Assembly (NCBI GenBank): GCA_018607725.1 | Contig: JABBAY010000231.1 | Coordinates: forward strand, 1-44,589 | Length of the DNA stretch: 44,589 nucleotides | Direction: 5' to 3' | Source of the DNA: K189A clade bacterium | Lineage (GTDB): Bacteria > Pseudomonadota > Gammaproteobacteria > Pseudomonadales > Azotimanducaceae | Shown here: piece after piece, positions 10,935 through 19,404 of the stretch | Numbering within the stretch: the first letter of the stretch is position 1 | Layout of the letters: the number at the start of each line of letters is the position of its first letter | Translations under genes and position numbers: made by a program | The notes under the pieces: model-generated | Told to the model about the DNA's origin: nothing | The model's database searches: none | What the model saw: only the letters and a program-made list of their open reading frames with translations

Positions 10935-12179
10935 ATGACCGGTTTATTAATATCGGTAACGGCGCTGCTAGCTTCGGTAGCGATACTGCTGCTTGGCCAT
11001 GGCCTGCAACTGACTTTGGTGCCGCTCTATGCCGTGAGTCTAGATTGGGCGCCGGAGTTGATCGGCTATACTGGTTCCAGCTATTTTATAGGATTCGTAG
11101 TTGGCTGTCTGACGATCCCGCGATTGGTTGCGAGAGTCGGTCATATCCGTGTTTTTGCCGTCTTGATTGCAGCTGCGACGGCGGCCTTGCTGTTTATCGG
11201 GCTTGTAGATCAATTCTGGTTTTGGATGCTATCCAGAGCCGTTTCCGGCTGGGCATTTGCCGGTGTGTACATGGTGATTGAGAGCTGGCTCAATGAGAAG
11301 ACTGCCGTTGAACATCGAGGCAGTGTTTTGTCGGTTTATATCATAATTACGTTGGTGTCGATCTGTATCGGCCAATTATTGGTGGGCTTTGAACTCGGCT
11401 TTCCGGGTCTGTTTATGCTGGCGGCGGCCTTGCTGGTCTTGGGTGTTGTACCCATTGGTTTGACCTCGAGTTCACTGCCTGGGCCGATTCCCGTGGTCCA
11501 ATTTCGACTTGCGCGAGTAGTGGCCGCTTCCCAGGTCGCCATGGTGGGCGCCTTCTTCGGTGGCTTGGTCACCGGCGGGTTCTGGGCTCTCGGGCCTGTC
11601 GTGGCGAGCGTCAACGGTCTGGAAAAAGAACAGATTGGTATGTTTATGGCGGTGACGATACTGGGCGGTACCGTTTTTCAATACCCAGTCGGGCGCTTAT
11701 CCGACAGAGTCGATCGGCGTTATGTGATTGCAGGGCTGGCCCTGTTAGGTATGTTGACTTGTCTGTCGGCGACGGTGTTGTTGAGTTATAGTCCTGGATT
11801 GATTTACGCCACGATGTTCCTTTTTGGTGGTATGACATTTCCACTGTATTCCTTGTGTCTGGCCCACGCCAACGACAATACCAGTTTGTCCTTGATGGAG
11901 ATCGCCAGCGGTGTGCTGATGATGAACAGTGCGGGTTCGGTGTTTGGCCCGCTTATTGTGGCTTTTTTAATTGGTTACACGCACCAGGCACTCTTCATTG
12001 TTTCAGCCGTGGCCCTGGCGCTGCTGGTGTGTTGGACGCTGTATCGCATTCAGTTTCATGAGGTGACGCGAGACCATTTCGAACCCTTCGTCGCGGTCAG
12101 AAATACTTCAGTTGAGATTGTTGAATTGATCTCCGAAGACAGCGACCAAGCGCGCCAGGATACGGGTGTCGACGAATAG
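10935..12179 (+). CDS. MFS transporter, YcaD-like
   Basis: A 414-residue major facilitator superfamily membrane protein with about twelve hydrophobic segments: six up to about residue 185, a hydrophilic loop, six more to about residue 385, then a charged cytoplasmic tail of some 30 residues. The loop between helices 2 and 3 is IPRLVARVGHIRVF, and the equivalent loop in the second half is PVGRLSDRVDRRYV, the classical MFS G-x-x-x-D-R-x-x-R signature. WFWMLSRAVSGWAFAGVYMV and ESWLN resemble the YcaD group of uncharacterised transporters. The substrate is unknown. It is convergent with the dehydrogenase gene that follows. Confidence 0.82.
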   Translation: MTGLLISVTALLASVAILLLGHGLQLTLVPLYAVSLDWAPELIGYTGSSYFIGFVVGCLTIPRLVARVGHIRVFAVLIAAATAALLFIGLVDQFWFWMLSRAVSGWAFAGVYMVIESWLNEKTAVEHRGSVLSVYIIITLVSICIGQLLVGFELGFPGLFMLAAALLVLGVVPIGLTSSSLPGPIPVVQFRLARVVAASQVAMVGAFFGGLVTGGFWALGPVVASVNGLEKEQIGMFMAVTILGGTVFQYPVGRLSDRVDRRYVIAGLALLGMLTCLSATVLLSYSPGLIYATMFLFGGMTFPLYSLCLAHANDNTSLSLMEIASGVLMMNSAGSVFGPLIVAFLIGYTHQALFIVSAVALALLVCWTLYRIQFHEVTRDHFEPFVAVRNTSVEIVELISEDSDQARQDTGVDE

Positions 12180-12231
12180 CCTTTTGCTCCATTCGGCGAG
12201 ACGTGATCTGTCAGGCGCTTAAGGTCTCGAT

Positions 12232-13398
12232 CTACGGCTGCGAATAGCTGAGCCGGTAGATGACGTTAGCCTTGTCATCGGCAATCAAGATGCTACCGTC
12301 GGCCATTTGGAGCAAGTCGGCGGGCCGACCCCAGGCGACATTGTCTTGTAGCCAGCCATCGACCAGTATTTCGTAATGCATGACGCCCTGATCGTCCATG
12401 CGGGCGACCGTAATACGGTAGCCTGTATGGCCAGCCTCGGGTGTTCGATTCCAAGAACCATGCTCAGGGATCAGGACTTGCTTGTGGTATGCCGCGGGCA
12501 GCATAGTGCCCGTATAGAACATCATGCCTAAGGGTGCGACGTGAGGGTCGAGGTCGAGTGCCGGCTCGATGTAGTCAGTCGGATTGTGGCCGGCAGAGAA
12601 CTCCGGGTCAGGAATGCTCTGGCCGTGAAAGAAGGGATAGCCAAAGTGCTGGCCCGCCTGGCTGACACGGTTCAGCTCGCAGGGCGGTAGATCGTCGCCA
12701 AGCATGTCCCGGCCATTGTCGGTGAACCACAGTTCGCCGGTGTCTGGGTGCCAGTCGAATCCCACCGTATTGCGGACACCCTTGACAAAGGGCTCGAATA
12801 CCGCCGGGCTCGTGTTGATATTCATGCGTTGGATAGAGGCAAAGGGCGAGTCTGGCTGACAGATGTTGCAGGGCGCACCGACGGGGATGTACAGATAGCC
12901 ATCGGGACCAAACTCAAGATACTTCCAGCCGTGATGGCGCTCTGCCGGCAAGGTGGCTGTCAGTACCTCGCTGGTGGCGAGTTGGTCTGGCGCCTTGTTC
13001 CGCAGTTGTTGTTGGATATTCCGAAAGACAAGGATTTGGTTGAGGGCGCCGACATACAGATCGCCGTCTCGATAGGCGAGCCCACTGGGTAAGTCCAGGT
13101 CTGCGGCGACCACTGTCACCTGATCGGCTTTGCCGTCACCATTAGTATCCCGAACCAGGTGCACTTTACCGGCCCTTAAGCTACCGACGTAAATCTCGCC
13201 GTCGTCACCGAGCGCCATCTGCCGGGGGTTCTCCACGTCAGCGAATACCGCAATATTGAAGCCGGTGGGCATGTTTAACGTGGCTAATGGCAATGGGTCC
13301 GCAGCCTGAGTCAGGGAGCAAAATGTGGCTGCCAGGATCGACAGCAGATAGTATTTACTCTGGAGCTTGAATGTTATGATCTGCCCTCTTATGAACAC
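12232..13398 (-). CDS. Secreted sorbosone/glucose-dehydrogenase-type beta-propeller protein
   Basis: A 388-residue exported protein. After a charged start, a hydrophobic signal segment (about residues 16-32, YYLLSILAATFCSLTQA) precedes a likely cleavage site at A-A-D. The mature part resembles the soluble aldose sugar/L-sorbosone dehydrogenase propeller family that uses PQQ: MPTGFNIAVFADVENPRQMA, the calcium-loop-like DTNGDGKAD, HHGWKYLEFGPDGYLYIPVG, GVRNTVGFDWHPDTGELWFTDNG and HGSWNR. Such proteins oxidise sugars or aldehydes in the periplasm when they bind PQQ; many homologues are untested. A cysteine-containing APCNICQPDSPF insert is present. It is divergent from dinG by about 60 bases. 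Confidence 0.83.
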   Translation of the reverse strand: MFIRGQIITFKLQSKYYLLSILAATFCSLTQAADPLPLATLNMPTGFNIAVFADVENPRQMALGDDGEIYVGSLRAGKVHLVRDTNGDGKADQVTVVAADLDLPSGLAYRDGDLYVGALNQILVFRNIQQQLRNKAPDQLATSEVLTATLPAERHHGWKYLEFGPDGYLYIPVGAPCNICQPDSPFASIQRMNINTSPAVFEPFVKGVRNTVGFDWHPDTGELWFTDNGRDMLGDDLPPCELNRVSQAGQHFGYPFFHGQSIPDPEFSAGHNPTDYIEPALDLDPHVAPLGMMFYTGTMLPAAYHKQVLIPEHGSWNRTPEAGHTGYRITVARMDDQGVMHYEILVDGWLQDNVAWGRPADLLQMADGSILIADDKANVIYRLSYSQP

Positions 13399-13457
13399 TG
13401 CCTGTCATCCCTTGAATGTGAAGGGTGGATGATGCGCAATCCAGGTACGCCTCGTCA

Positions 13458-15566
13458 ATGATCAGTGCTGAATTAAAAACCGAGATCCAAATGGCCTATT
13501 CCCGGCTGCTTGAGGAAAAAGGCTACACCTCGCGCCATTGCCAGCGACAAATGATCGCCGATATCGCTAATACGCTGGGCAGTATCGAGGTAGATGCTGA
13601 CGGCGACCGGCTATCCACAAATCCCATCTGTGTGGTTGAGGCGGGCACCGGCACCGGTAAGACGGTTGCCTATGCCATTGCGGCGTTACCCATTGCCAAG
13701 GCGCTGGGAAAGCGCCTGGTGATCGCAACGGCTACCGTCGCGCTGCAGGAGCAGATCGTACTGTTAGATCTGCCGGATATTCGACAGCATTCAGGCCTCG
13801 ATTTCAGTTTCGCCCTAGCCAAAGGCCGGCGACGTTATTTATGTCTGGCGCGACTAGACTTGGCTTTGCAGGCGGCAGGCGCGAATAATCATAGTCTTGC
13901 CCTGTATGACGATGAGATGCTGTCGATGGACGCCTCGCATCAAGCGTTATACGAGGAAATGCTGGCTCGATTAGGTCGAGGCGACTGGGATGGTGAGCGA
14001 GACAGCTGGTCCACTGAACTTGAAAATGATGCCTGGTTTCCAGTGAGTACCGATCATGTGACTTGCACCGGACGCAAATGTTCCCACTACGAAAATTGCT
14101 TTTTCTATCGCGCCCGCGAACAGATTCACCGGGTTGATTGCATCGTCAGCAACCATGATTTGGTGTTGGCCGACCTGATGATGGGTGGCGGTGCTGTACT
14201 GCCTGCACCTGAGGATACGATCTATATTTTCGATGAGGGTCACCACCTGCCGGATAAGGCCATCAATCACTTCTCCAATTTTCAGCTGTTGCGTGCCACT
14301 CAGACGTGGCTGGAACAGCAACCCAACGCGCTGCGCCTGATGGCGGCGGAGTTAGGGGAGATCGGGGGCTTGCCCCGGAATTTAATCCAGCTTGAAGATG
14401 GGATAACCCATTTGATTGAGCAGTTGCAAGCCGTCATCAATGTAGTTGAGCCACTTCGCGAGTTGGCGGAAGGTGAAGATCGGGAGCGTCGCTATCGGTT
14501 TCCCGGTGGTCATGCTGACCCAGCATTGGTTGCCATTAGCGAGACCCTGTACCAGGCGATGCAACGCCTGAATAGCCAGACGAATTTGATTCAGTCAGCG
14601 ATTGAAGACCGGATGAGCGATTCAGATCCGATGCAAGAGCAGCTAGAGTATTGGCTGCCGATGATCGCCGCGGTGAATGCCCGCTTGGCCGGTGGTGCGG
14701 GCCTGTGGCAAAATTTCATGATCACTGACACGGTGGGTCAACCACCGACAGCTCGCTGGGTTAGTTTTCGCGATAACGATGAAGTGCAAATTAGCGCCAG
14801 CCCGGTGTCGGTGCACGACACGCTGGAAGCTTTGCTTTGGTCGCGCTGTTTCGGTGCCGTATTGACGTCGGCAACGCTGGCAATGGGTGGTGATTTCGGG
14901 CGCTTTCAACGGCGTGTCGGTATCCATCCAGATAATCGCTTTAGAGCCCTGGCGAGTCCATTCCAATATGCGGAGCAAGCCGTACTTCGGGTGCCGATGA
15001 TGGTCACTGATCCGCGCCAGGCCGAAGAGCATAACGCGGAGGTCGCGGGTTTATTGCCTGAATTGCTTCAGGGGGTCAAAGGTGGGCTGGTATTGTTTGC
15101 TTCTTGGCGCCAGATGTTTCGAATTAGGGATGCGCTGGGCGCTGAATTTCAAGCATTAGTGCTGGTCCAGGGTGATTTGTCGAAAAGCGAGATTGTCGCG
15201 ACCCAGAAGCGGCGGATTAATGCAGGACAATCGAGTATTATTTTTGGGCTCGCCAGTTTTGCTGAAGGTATCGACTTGCCTGGTGCCTATTGCGAGCATG
15301 TAGTTATCGTCAAAATACCGTTTGCCGTACCCGATGACCCCGTTGGTGCGACCTTGAGTGAATGGATCGAGGCCAATGGCGGCAATGCGTTTCAGGAAAT
15401 CATGGTGCCCGATGCCGCGTTAAGAATGGTGCAAGCCTGTGGCCGATTATTACGCACCGAATCAGACAGTGGCACTATCTCAATCCTCGATCGTCGCCTA
15501 GTGACTCAGCGCTACGGCCAGCTTTTACTCAATGCCTTGCCGCCATTCCGGCGGGAGATTGAATGA
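13458..15566 (+). CDS. dinG: ATP-dependent DNA helicase DinG
   Basis: DinG, an SF2 XPD-like 5'-3' DNA helicase with an iron-sulfur cluster that unwinds D-loops, R-loops and forked DNA. Motif I is EAGTGTGKT, motif II is IFDEGHHLP (DEGH), and the C-terminal helicase motifs include IIFGLASFAEGIDLPG and the arginine-rich MVQACGRLLRT. Four cysteines between motifs I and II fit the cluster: one in RYLC, then C-T-G-R-K-C and ENCFFYRA. I start at 13458 (MISAELK, 702 residues) because it matches the DinG N-terminus; an upstream in-frame ATG at 13425 would add 11 residues and intrude further into the divergent promoter space. Confidence 0.94.
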   Translation: MISAELKTEIQMAYSRLLEEKGYTSRHCQRQMIADIANTLGSIEVDADGDRLSTNPICVVEAGTGTGKTVAYAIAALPIAKALGKRLVIATATVALQEQIVLLDLPDIRQHSGLDFSFALAKGRRRYLCLARLDLALQAAGANNHSLALYDDEMLSMDASHQALYEEMLARLGRGDWDGERDSWSTELENDAWFPVSTDHVTCTGRKCSHYENCFFYRAREQIHRVDCIVSNHDLVLADLMMGGGAVLPAPEDTIYIFDEGHHLPDKAINHFSNFQLLRATQTWLEQQPNALRLMAAELGEIGGLPRNLIQLEDGITHLIEQLQAVINVVEPLRELAEGEDRERRYRFPGGHADPALVAISETLYQAMQRLNSQTNLIQSAIEDRMSDSDPMQEQLEYWLPMIAAVNARLAGGAGLWQNFMITDTVGQPPTARWVSFRDNDEVQISASPVSVHDTLEALLWSRCFGAVLTSATLAMGGDFGRFQRRVGIHPDNRFRALASPFQYAEQAVLRVPMMVTDPRQAEEHNAEVAGLLPELLQGVKGGLVLFASWRQMFRIRDALGAEFQALVLVQGDLSKSEIVATQKRRINAGQSSIIFGLASFAEGIDLPGAYCEHVVIVKIPFAVPDDPVGATLSEWIEANGGNAFQEIMVPDAALRMVQACGRLLRTESDSGTISILDRRLVTQRYGQLLLNALPPFRREIE

Positions 15567-15681
15567 ACAATAGCGCCTGCAAGGCCTTAGCGGTAACTGC
15601 ACAAGTCCGTTTGCGCCATTCAGCTGGCGTGTAGTTACCAAGCGCTAACGTAGGTTCTACATTCAAGCGCGAGTAATTCTG

Positions 15682-15693
15682 GTGGGATTGACC
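15682..15693 (+). repeat. 12-bp direct repeat, left copy flanking the phototrophy cluster
   Basis: GTGGGATTGACC occurs here, between dinG and the rhodopsin terminator, and again in the same orientation at 23389-23400, just beyond idi. The two copies bracket the entire rhodopsin/carotenoid cluster (about 7.7 kb). The sequence just left of both copies is also loosely similar (TAATTCTG versus TAACTC). Confidence 0.6.
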
Positions 15694-15715
15694 CCTAACT
15701 GTTGCTTTTAGGCAT

Positions 15716-15740
15716 AAAAAAAGCCGCCTTGCGGCGGCTT
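15716..15740 (-). terminator. Intrinsic terminator of the proteorhodopsin gene
   Basis: On the minus strand an 8-bp perfect stem (AAGCCGCC/GGCGGCTT, loop GCAA) is followed by a run of seven T. It lies about 30 bases past the rhodopsin stop codon, so the rhodopsin transcript is monocistronic. On the plus strand the hairpin is followed only by TTT, so it should act mainly on the rhodopsin side. Confidence 0.9.
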
Positions 15741-15769
15741 TGAATGCACGGTTAGATGCACGGTTGACC

Positions 15770-16543
15770 TTAAGCTTTCGCTGAGGTCTCCTGGTTTGCT
15801 GCGTACCAAATAAACAGACCAAATGCGATCTTGTTCAATACGTCTGCCAGGTTGTACACGATGTTCAATGTACCTGGATCAGTACCGCCAGCTAGGTAGC
15901 CGAAGAAGTAACCGATTGGGTAGATGGACCAGCCAATAGTGACAGTCCATTTCATTAAACCGTAAGACTTTCGAACCGCTGCTGATGCCTGCGATGCAGC
16001 GACTTTGCTGGCTTCACCCATGAAGATTTCATAGAGGATGAACGCCCAACCAACCATACCGATGATGAAGCCAACGGTTTGGTCCATATAGCCTGCTTCG
16101 CCCATGTAGCCAGGAACGAGCATCACGAGTGTGCCGAGGAGTAATCGCCAGAAGATACCACCAGAAACTGCAGTGATAGCTGCCAGGATCAAGTAGAACT
16201 CGATCATCAACAATGGCACGGTTAATAGCCAATCGATGTATCTGAAGTCGGTGGGCGATGTGCCCGTAGTAACCCAAACCTCACGCATGTACATGTAATG
16301 GAATGCCGCGATGAAAGTTACGAGTGCTGAAACAGTTAAGCTTGTTCCCCACTTACCGCCAATACGCATGGATTCCATCAGGAAGAATACTGTTGACGCA
16401 GCTAAGGCCATTGAGATCAACCAAAACGAGTAGCCAACGAAGTCACCGGATTGAAGCATCTCACCTGCGAAGGCTGAGCTGGCACCGACTGAGAATAGTG
16501 CGACTATTCCGGTCTTTAGCCAAAGGCTTTTGCTTTTTAACAT
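15770..16543 (-). CDS. Green-absorbing proton-pumping proteorhodopsin
   Basis: A seven-helix retinal protein of 257 residues with a cleavable-type N-terminal segment (to about residue 26, ending SSAFA). Residues correspond to the reference proteorhodopsin as follows: proton acceptor D104 (D97), T108, proton donor E115 (E108), H82 (the H75 partner of the acceptor) and Schiff-base lysine K238 (K231). D-T-E is the signature of an outward proton pump. The tuning position equivalent to 105 is L112, which predicts green absorption. The start at 16543 has AGGAG eight bases upstream; the open frame runs 27 codons further but without family similarity. It is divergent from the operon that makes its chromophore. 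At the inner membrane it would build proton-motive force in light. Confidence 0.97.
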   Translation of the reverse strand: MLKSKSLWLKTGIVALFSVGASSAFAGEMLQSGDFVGYSFWLISMALAASTVFFLMESMRIGGKWGTSLTVSALVTFIAAFHYMYMREVWVTTGTSPTDFRYIDWLLTVPLLMIEFYLILAAITAVSGGIFWRLLLGTLVMLVPGYMGEAGYMDQTVGFIIGMVGWAFILYEIFMGEASKVAASQASAAVRKSYGLMKWTVTIGWSIYPIGYFFGYLAGGTDPGTLNIVYNLADVLNKIAFGLFIWYAANQETSAKA

Positions 16544-16584
16544 AGACGTTCTCCTAATTATTCTAGCTCGAGGTTCAATAAAAA

Positions 16585-16612
16585 CGGGTGCACGTATTGG
16601 TGCACTCGCCCG
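16585..16612. promoter_or_regulatory. GTGCAC dyad in the proteorhodopsin leader
   Basis: CGGGTGCAC, six bases, GTGCAC then TCGCCCG. Because GTGCAC is its own reverse complement, the two copies (16588-16593 region and 16600-16605) are both direct and inverted, and the outer CGGG/CCCG extends the symmetry imperfectly. It lies about 42-70 bases upstream of the rhodopsin start, either as an operator or as a hairpin in the 5' leader. No regulator is encoded nearby to suggest which. Confidence 0.45.
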
Positions 16613-16643
16613 AGCATGCCTCAAAATTTTACATTTGTCACTT

Positions 16644-16672
16644 TTTACAAGAAAAACCTCAATTTTTAAAAT
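16644..16672 (+). promoter_or_regulatory. Predicted sigma70-type promoter of the crt operon
   Basis: TTTACA (16644-16649), a 17-base spacer, then TAAAAT (16667-16672): five of six matches to each consensus hexamer at the optimal spacing. Transcription would start near 16679 and leave a leader of roughly 165 bases before the preferred crtE ATG. Confidence 0.65.
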
Positions 16673-16843
16673 ATGCTAATGGAGGTAGCCGTGCGCAGCG
16701 CTCCGCGTGGTGAATTATTTAGCGCTTTTAAACGTGCCGCCAGCGCGGGCGCTATGAGGTTTTTTTTGTTATCTGAACCGATACAAGCACGTGCGAAATT
16801 TGTTAGGGTAAGGGACAATAAAATAACTGGAGGTATATTCCAG

Positions 16844-17881
16844 ATGAACAGTGGAATTTTAGTGCCAGAGGCTGATCGATTAGTGATGACTGACGCTGAG
16901 TCGAAGGGGGCACAAGTTAGTGACCCGGTACGAATCCTTGCGGTGACTGCTGACTACCTAAATATGGTGCCCCCTGCTTTGCGCGAGGCATCTAAGTTTC
17001 ATCTTGCCCAGCCTGGGAAGCAGCTGCGTGGGGTAATCGCCTACCAGTCGGCCCAGTATTTCGGTGTTTCATCTGAGCGTGCGCTTGGTTGGGCGGCTGC
17101 GGTTGAGCTACTCCACAACGCATCACTAATTCATGATGATATCTGTGACGGCGACCTTCAGCGACGAGGCCGCGATACAGTATTTAAGCGTTTTGGCGAG
17201 TCTATTGCTATCTGCCTTGGGGACTATTACATCGGCACTGCATTTGGGATTCTGGCGAAGATTGATGCGCCGGCCCCCTGTATTGGCGTATTTGCCCAGC
17301 ATATGCAGGCGATTATTGGCGGCCAAGCCAGCGAATTTGTTTTTATTGGCTACCCAGACTGGGAAAAATATCAGCTAATTGCGACCGCTAAAACTGCACC
17401 CTTACTAAGTTTGCCGGTAATCGGTGCGCAATATTTTGCCAGTAAAAACACCAGTGATCAGGCAATCAGCGGTTACTTTGAATCGTCGGCGCTCTGCTTT
17501 CAGATCGCTAATGATCTGCGTAATTTTAGTGGGTCCGACGGGGCCAATAGCCCTTGTTCCGACTTGGCTAACTGCCGACCGAATGCAGTAATAGCGAACT
17601 TTAGAACCGCGTTAGATCGCAGAGAGGGCGCCATCTTCGATATTTGGGCAGATCGAATCCGCAGTGCACAGTTGATTGCTGACACTGTAGAGACACGACG
17701 ATGGTGGCAGAAAGTTAAGAATTCTGATGCGTTTAATCAAACCTCAAGATTGCTTTTACAGCACTTTGATGAAGCCAGTAAGCAGCTACAGGCGCTACCA
17801 TCGGGGCTAATACCCTACATTCGCCCATTCCATAACTGGCTTGGGGCAGAGCTAAATCAACTAAAGCAGGATTTTTCGTGA
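16844..17881 (+). CDS. crtE: Polyprenyl (geranylgeranyl) diphosphate synthase CrtE
   Basis: First enzyme of the retinal pathway, joining IPP units to allylic diphosphates to give GGPP. The 345-residue product has the all-alpha prenyltransferase pattern: QPGKQLRG (the usual GGKRLRP region), first aspartate motif DDICD (D98, D99, D102) followed by RRG, and GGQASE. The second aspartate motif, normally DDxxD, reads FQIANDLRN (N223, D224, N227), so it is altered. I start at ATG 16844, preceded by TGGAGGT nine bases away; an in-frame GTG at 16691 with GGAGGT would add 51 residues. The stop overlaps the crtI GTG start by four bases. The chain length of the product is inferred from context. Confidence 0.87.
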   Translation: MNSGILVPEADRLVMTDAESKGAQVSDPVRILAVTADYLNMVPPALREASKFHLAQPGKQLRGVIAYQSAQYFGVSSERALGWAAAVELLHNASLIHDDICDGDLQRRGRDTVFKRFGESIAICLGDYYIGTAFGILAKIDAPAPCIGVFAQHMQAIIGGQASEFVFIGYPDWEKYQLIATAKTAPLLSLPVIGAQYFASKNTSDQAISGYFESSALCFQIANDLRNFSGSDGANSPCSDLANCRPNAVIANFRTALDRREGAIFDIWADRIRSAQLIADTVETRRWWQKVKNSDAFNQTSRLLLQHFDEASKQLQALPSGLIPYIRPFHNWLGAELNQLKQDFS

Positions 17882-19404
17882 CGCAAACGCTTGTTGTCGG
17901 TGGGGGTTTTGGTGGTATAGCGTCAGCGTTAAGATGTAGGGCTCTAGGTCATGATGTTACGATCGTTGAACGGTTGTCTCGATTAGGCGGGCGTGCGCAA
18001 GTATTTGAGCGCGAGGGGTTTAAGCATGATGCTGGCCCCACCGTTATCACTGCCCCATTTTTGTTCGAGGAACTCTTTGCACTTTTTGACCGCGAACTAG
18101 CCGACTACGTAACAATTGTGCCACTCGATACCTGGTATGAATTCTATTTTGATGACGGACAAACATTTGCTTATAAGGGCGATATCGAGCATACCTATGC
18201 CGAGATCGCACGTTTTAATGAAAAAGACGTTGAGGGTTATAAGGCGCTACTTCGATTGTCTAAATCGATCTTCGAGGTGGGTTTTGAACAGTTATCGGCC
18301 AGCCCTTTTACTTCGATCAGCACAATGCTCAAGCAGGTGCCGGCGCTACTAAAGTTGAAAAGTTACCACACCGTTTATGGTCTGGTTAGCCGCTTCATAA
18401 AAGATGAGCATTTGCGCAAAGTGTTTTCGGTGCACCCCTTATTAGTTGGGGGTAACCCGTACACGACGACTTCAATTTATACCTTGATTCACTATTTAGA
18501 GCGTAAGTGGGGCGTGCATTTCTGTATGGGTGGTACGGGCGCTCTCGTGGATGCATTGACGCGTTTAATGCTGGAGCAGAACATAACCGTTAGGCTTGAG
18601 ACAGATGTGACCGCGATCCGAATTGAGAATGGACGGGCCCGTGGCGTTGATACGGCTGTGGGTAGTTTTATTGCAGCAGACAATGTTATTTTCAATGGCG
18701 ATGCGCCCTATGCCTATAAGCATTTGCTGCCCTCGAATTTACGCAGGCAGCTTATTCGAAGACCTGACAAGCTGACAAAATACTCTATGGGTCTGTTTGT
18801 GTTGTATTTTGGTAGTCGAAAAACCTATCCAGACATCGCCCATCACACGATTTGGCTAGGTCCGAGGCACAAAGAATTATTAAAGGATATTTTTGATAAG
18901 CATGTCGTCCCCGAGGACTTTTCTTTATATTTGCATCGCCCAACTGCGACTGATGCGAGCTTTGCACCTGAGGGTTGCGAGAGTTTCTATGCACTTTGTC
19001 CTGTCTCGAACTTGCAGTCGAATACCGATTGGTCGGTAGAGGGTCCAAAGCTACGAGATCGGATTGTGACTGCGCTCGATCGTACGATACTACCCGGCTT
19101 GGAATCGACTATTTGTGCGGATTTTTATATGACGCCTGAAGATTTTAAAGATCAGTACAAGTCGGAGTTCGGCGCTGGGTTTTCAATTCAGCCAATACTC
19201 TCGCAATCAGCTTATTTCAGATACCATAATCGCGACCCGAAGATCAGTAATTTGTATTTTACTGGCGCAGGTACGCATCCGGGTGCCGGCCTCCCCGGCG
19301 TAGTATCTTCTGCGAAAGTAGTAGAAGCGCTGCTTATTGAAGACGCGCAATCAGGTATTAATCATGTTGCTAGTGAGGCGTCGGATGAAGTCCGCTCAGC
19401 ATAG
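17878..19404 (+). CDS. crtI: Phytoene desaturase CrtI
   Basis: A 508-residue FAD-dependent desaturase that converts phytoene to lycopene in four steps at the membrane surface. The N-terminal dinucleotide fold is LVVGGGFGGIASALR followed by VERLSRLGGRAQ and the GF-KHDAGPTVIT stretch typical of CrtI. The C-terminal FAD signature is NLYFTGAGTHPGAGLPGVV. It starts with GTG (17878), overlapping the crtE stop. Its end overlaps the likely crtB start by 20 bases. Hand counting of two sequence lines (120 bases) gave about 40% G+C, lower than the samples I counted outside the cluster. Confidence 0.96.
   Translation: MTQTLVVGGGFGGIASALRCRALGHDVTIVERLSRLGGRAQVFEREGFKHDAGPTVITAPFLFEELFALFDRELADYVTIVPLDTWYEFYFDDGQTFAYKGDIEHTYAEIARFNEKDVEGYKALLRLSKSIFEVGFEQLSASPFTSISTMLKQVPALLKLKSYHTVYGLVSRFIKDEHLRKVFSVHPLLVGGNPYTTTSIYTLIHYLERKWGVHFCMGGTGALVDALTRLMLEQNITVRLETDVTAIRIENGRARGVDTAVGSFIAADNVIFNGDAPYAYKHLLPSNLRRQLIRRPDKLTKYSMGLFVLYFGSRKTYPDIAHHTIWLGPRHKELLKDIFDKHVVPEDFSLYLHRPTATDASFAPEGCESFYALCPVSNLQSNTDWSVEGPKLRDRIVTALDRTILPGLESTICADFYMTPEDFKDQYKSEFGAGFSIQPILSQSAYFRYHNRDPKISNLYFTGAGTHPGAGLPGVVSSAKVVEALLIEDAQSGINHVASEASDEVRSA

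Larger units (their letters stand above)
16544..16843. promoter_or_regulatory. Divergent control region between proteorhodopsin and crtE
   Basis: A 300-bp region with an AT-rich core at about 16621-16676. A strong crtE-side promoter and a dyad on the rhodopsin side are listed separately. On the minus strand GTGACA, 17 bases, CATGCT is the best rhodopsin promoter candidate I can find, and its -10 is weak. The crtE side has a leader of about 165 bases in which the crtE frame stays open. Confidence 0.6.

Noticed and set aside
16544-16624. 27-codon N-terminal extension of the rhodopsin
   Set aside because: Arg-rich, no family counterpart, and AGGAG is correctly placed for the ATG at 16543.
16679-16843. 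Riboswitch in the crtE leader
   Set aside because: The leader is long, but I could match no known riboswitch core or strong switching hairpins; it is largely open reading frame.
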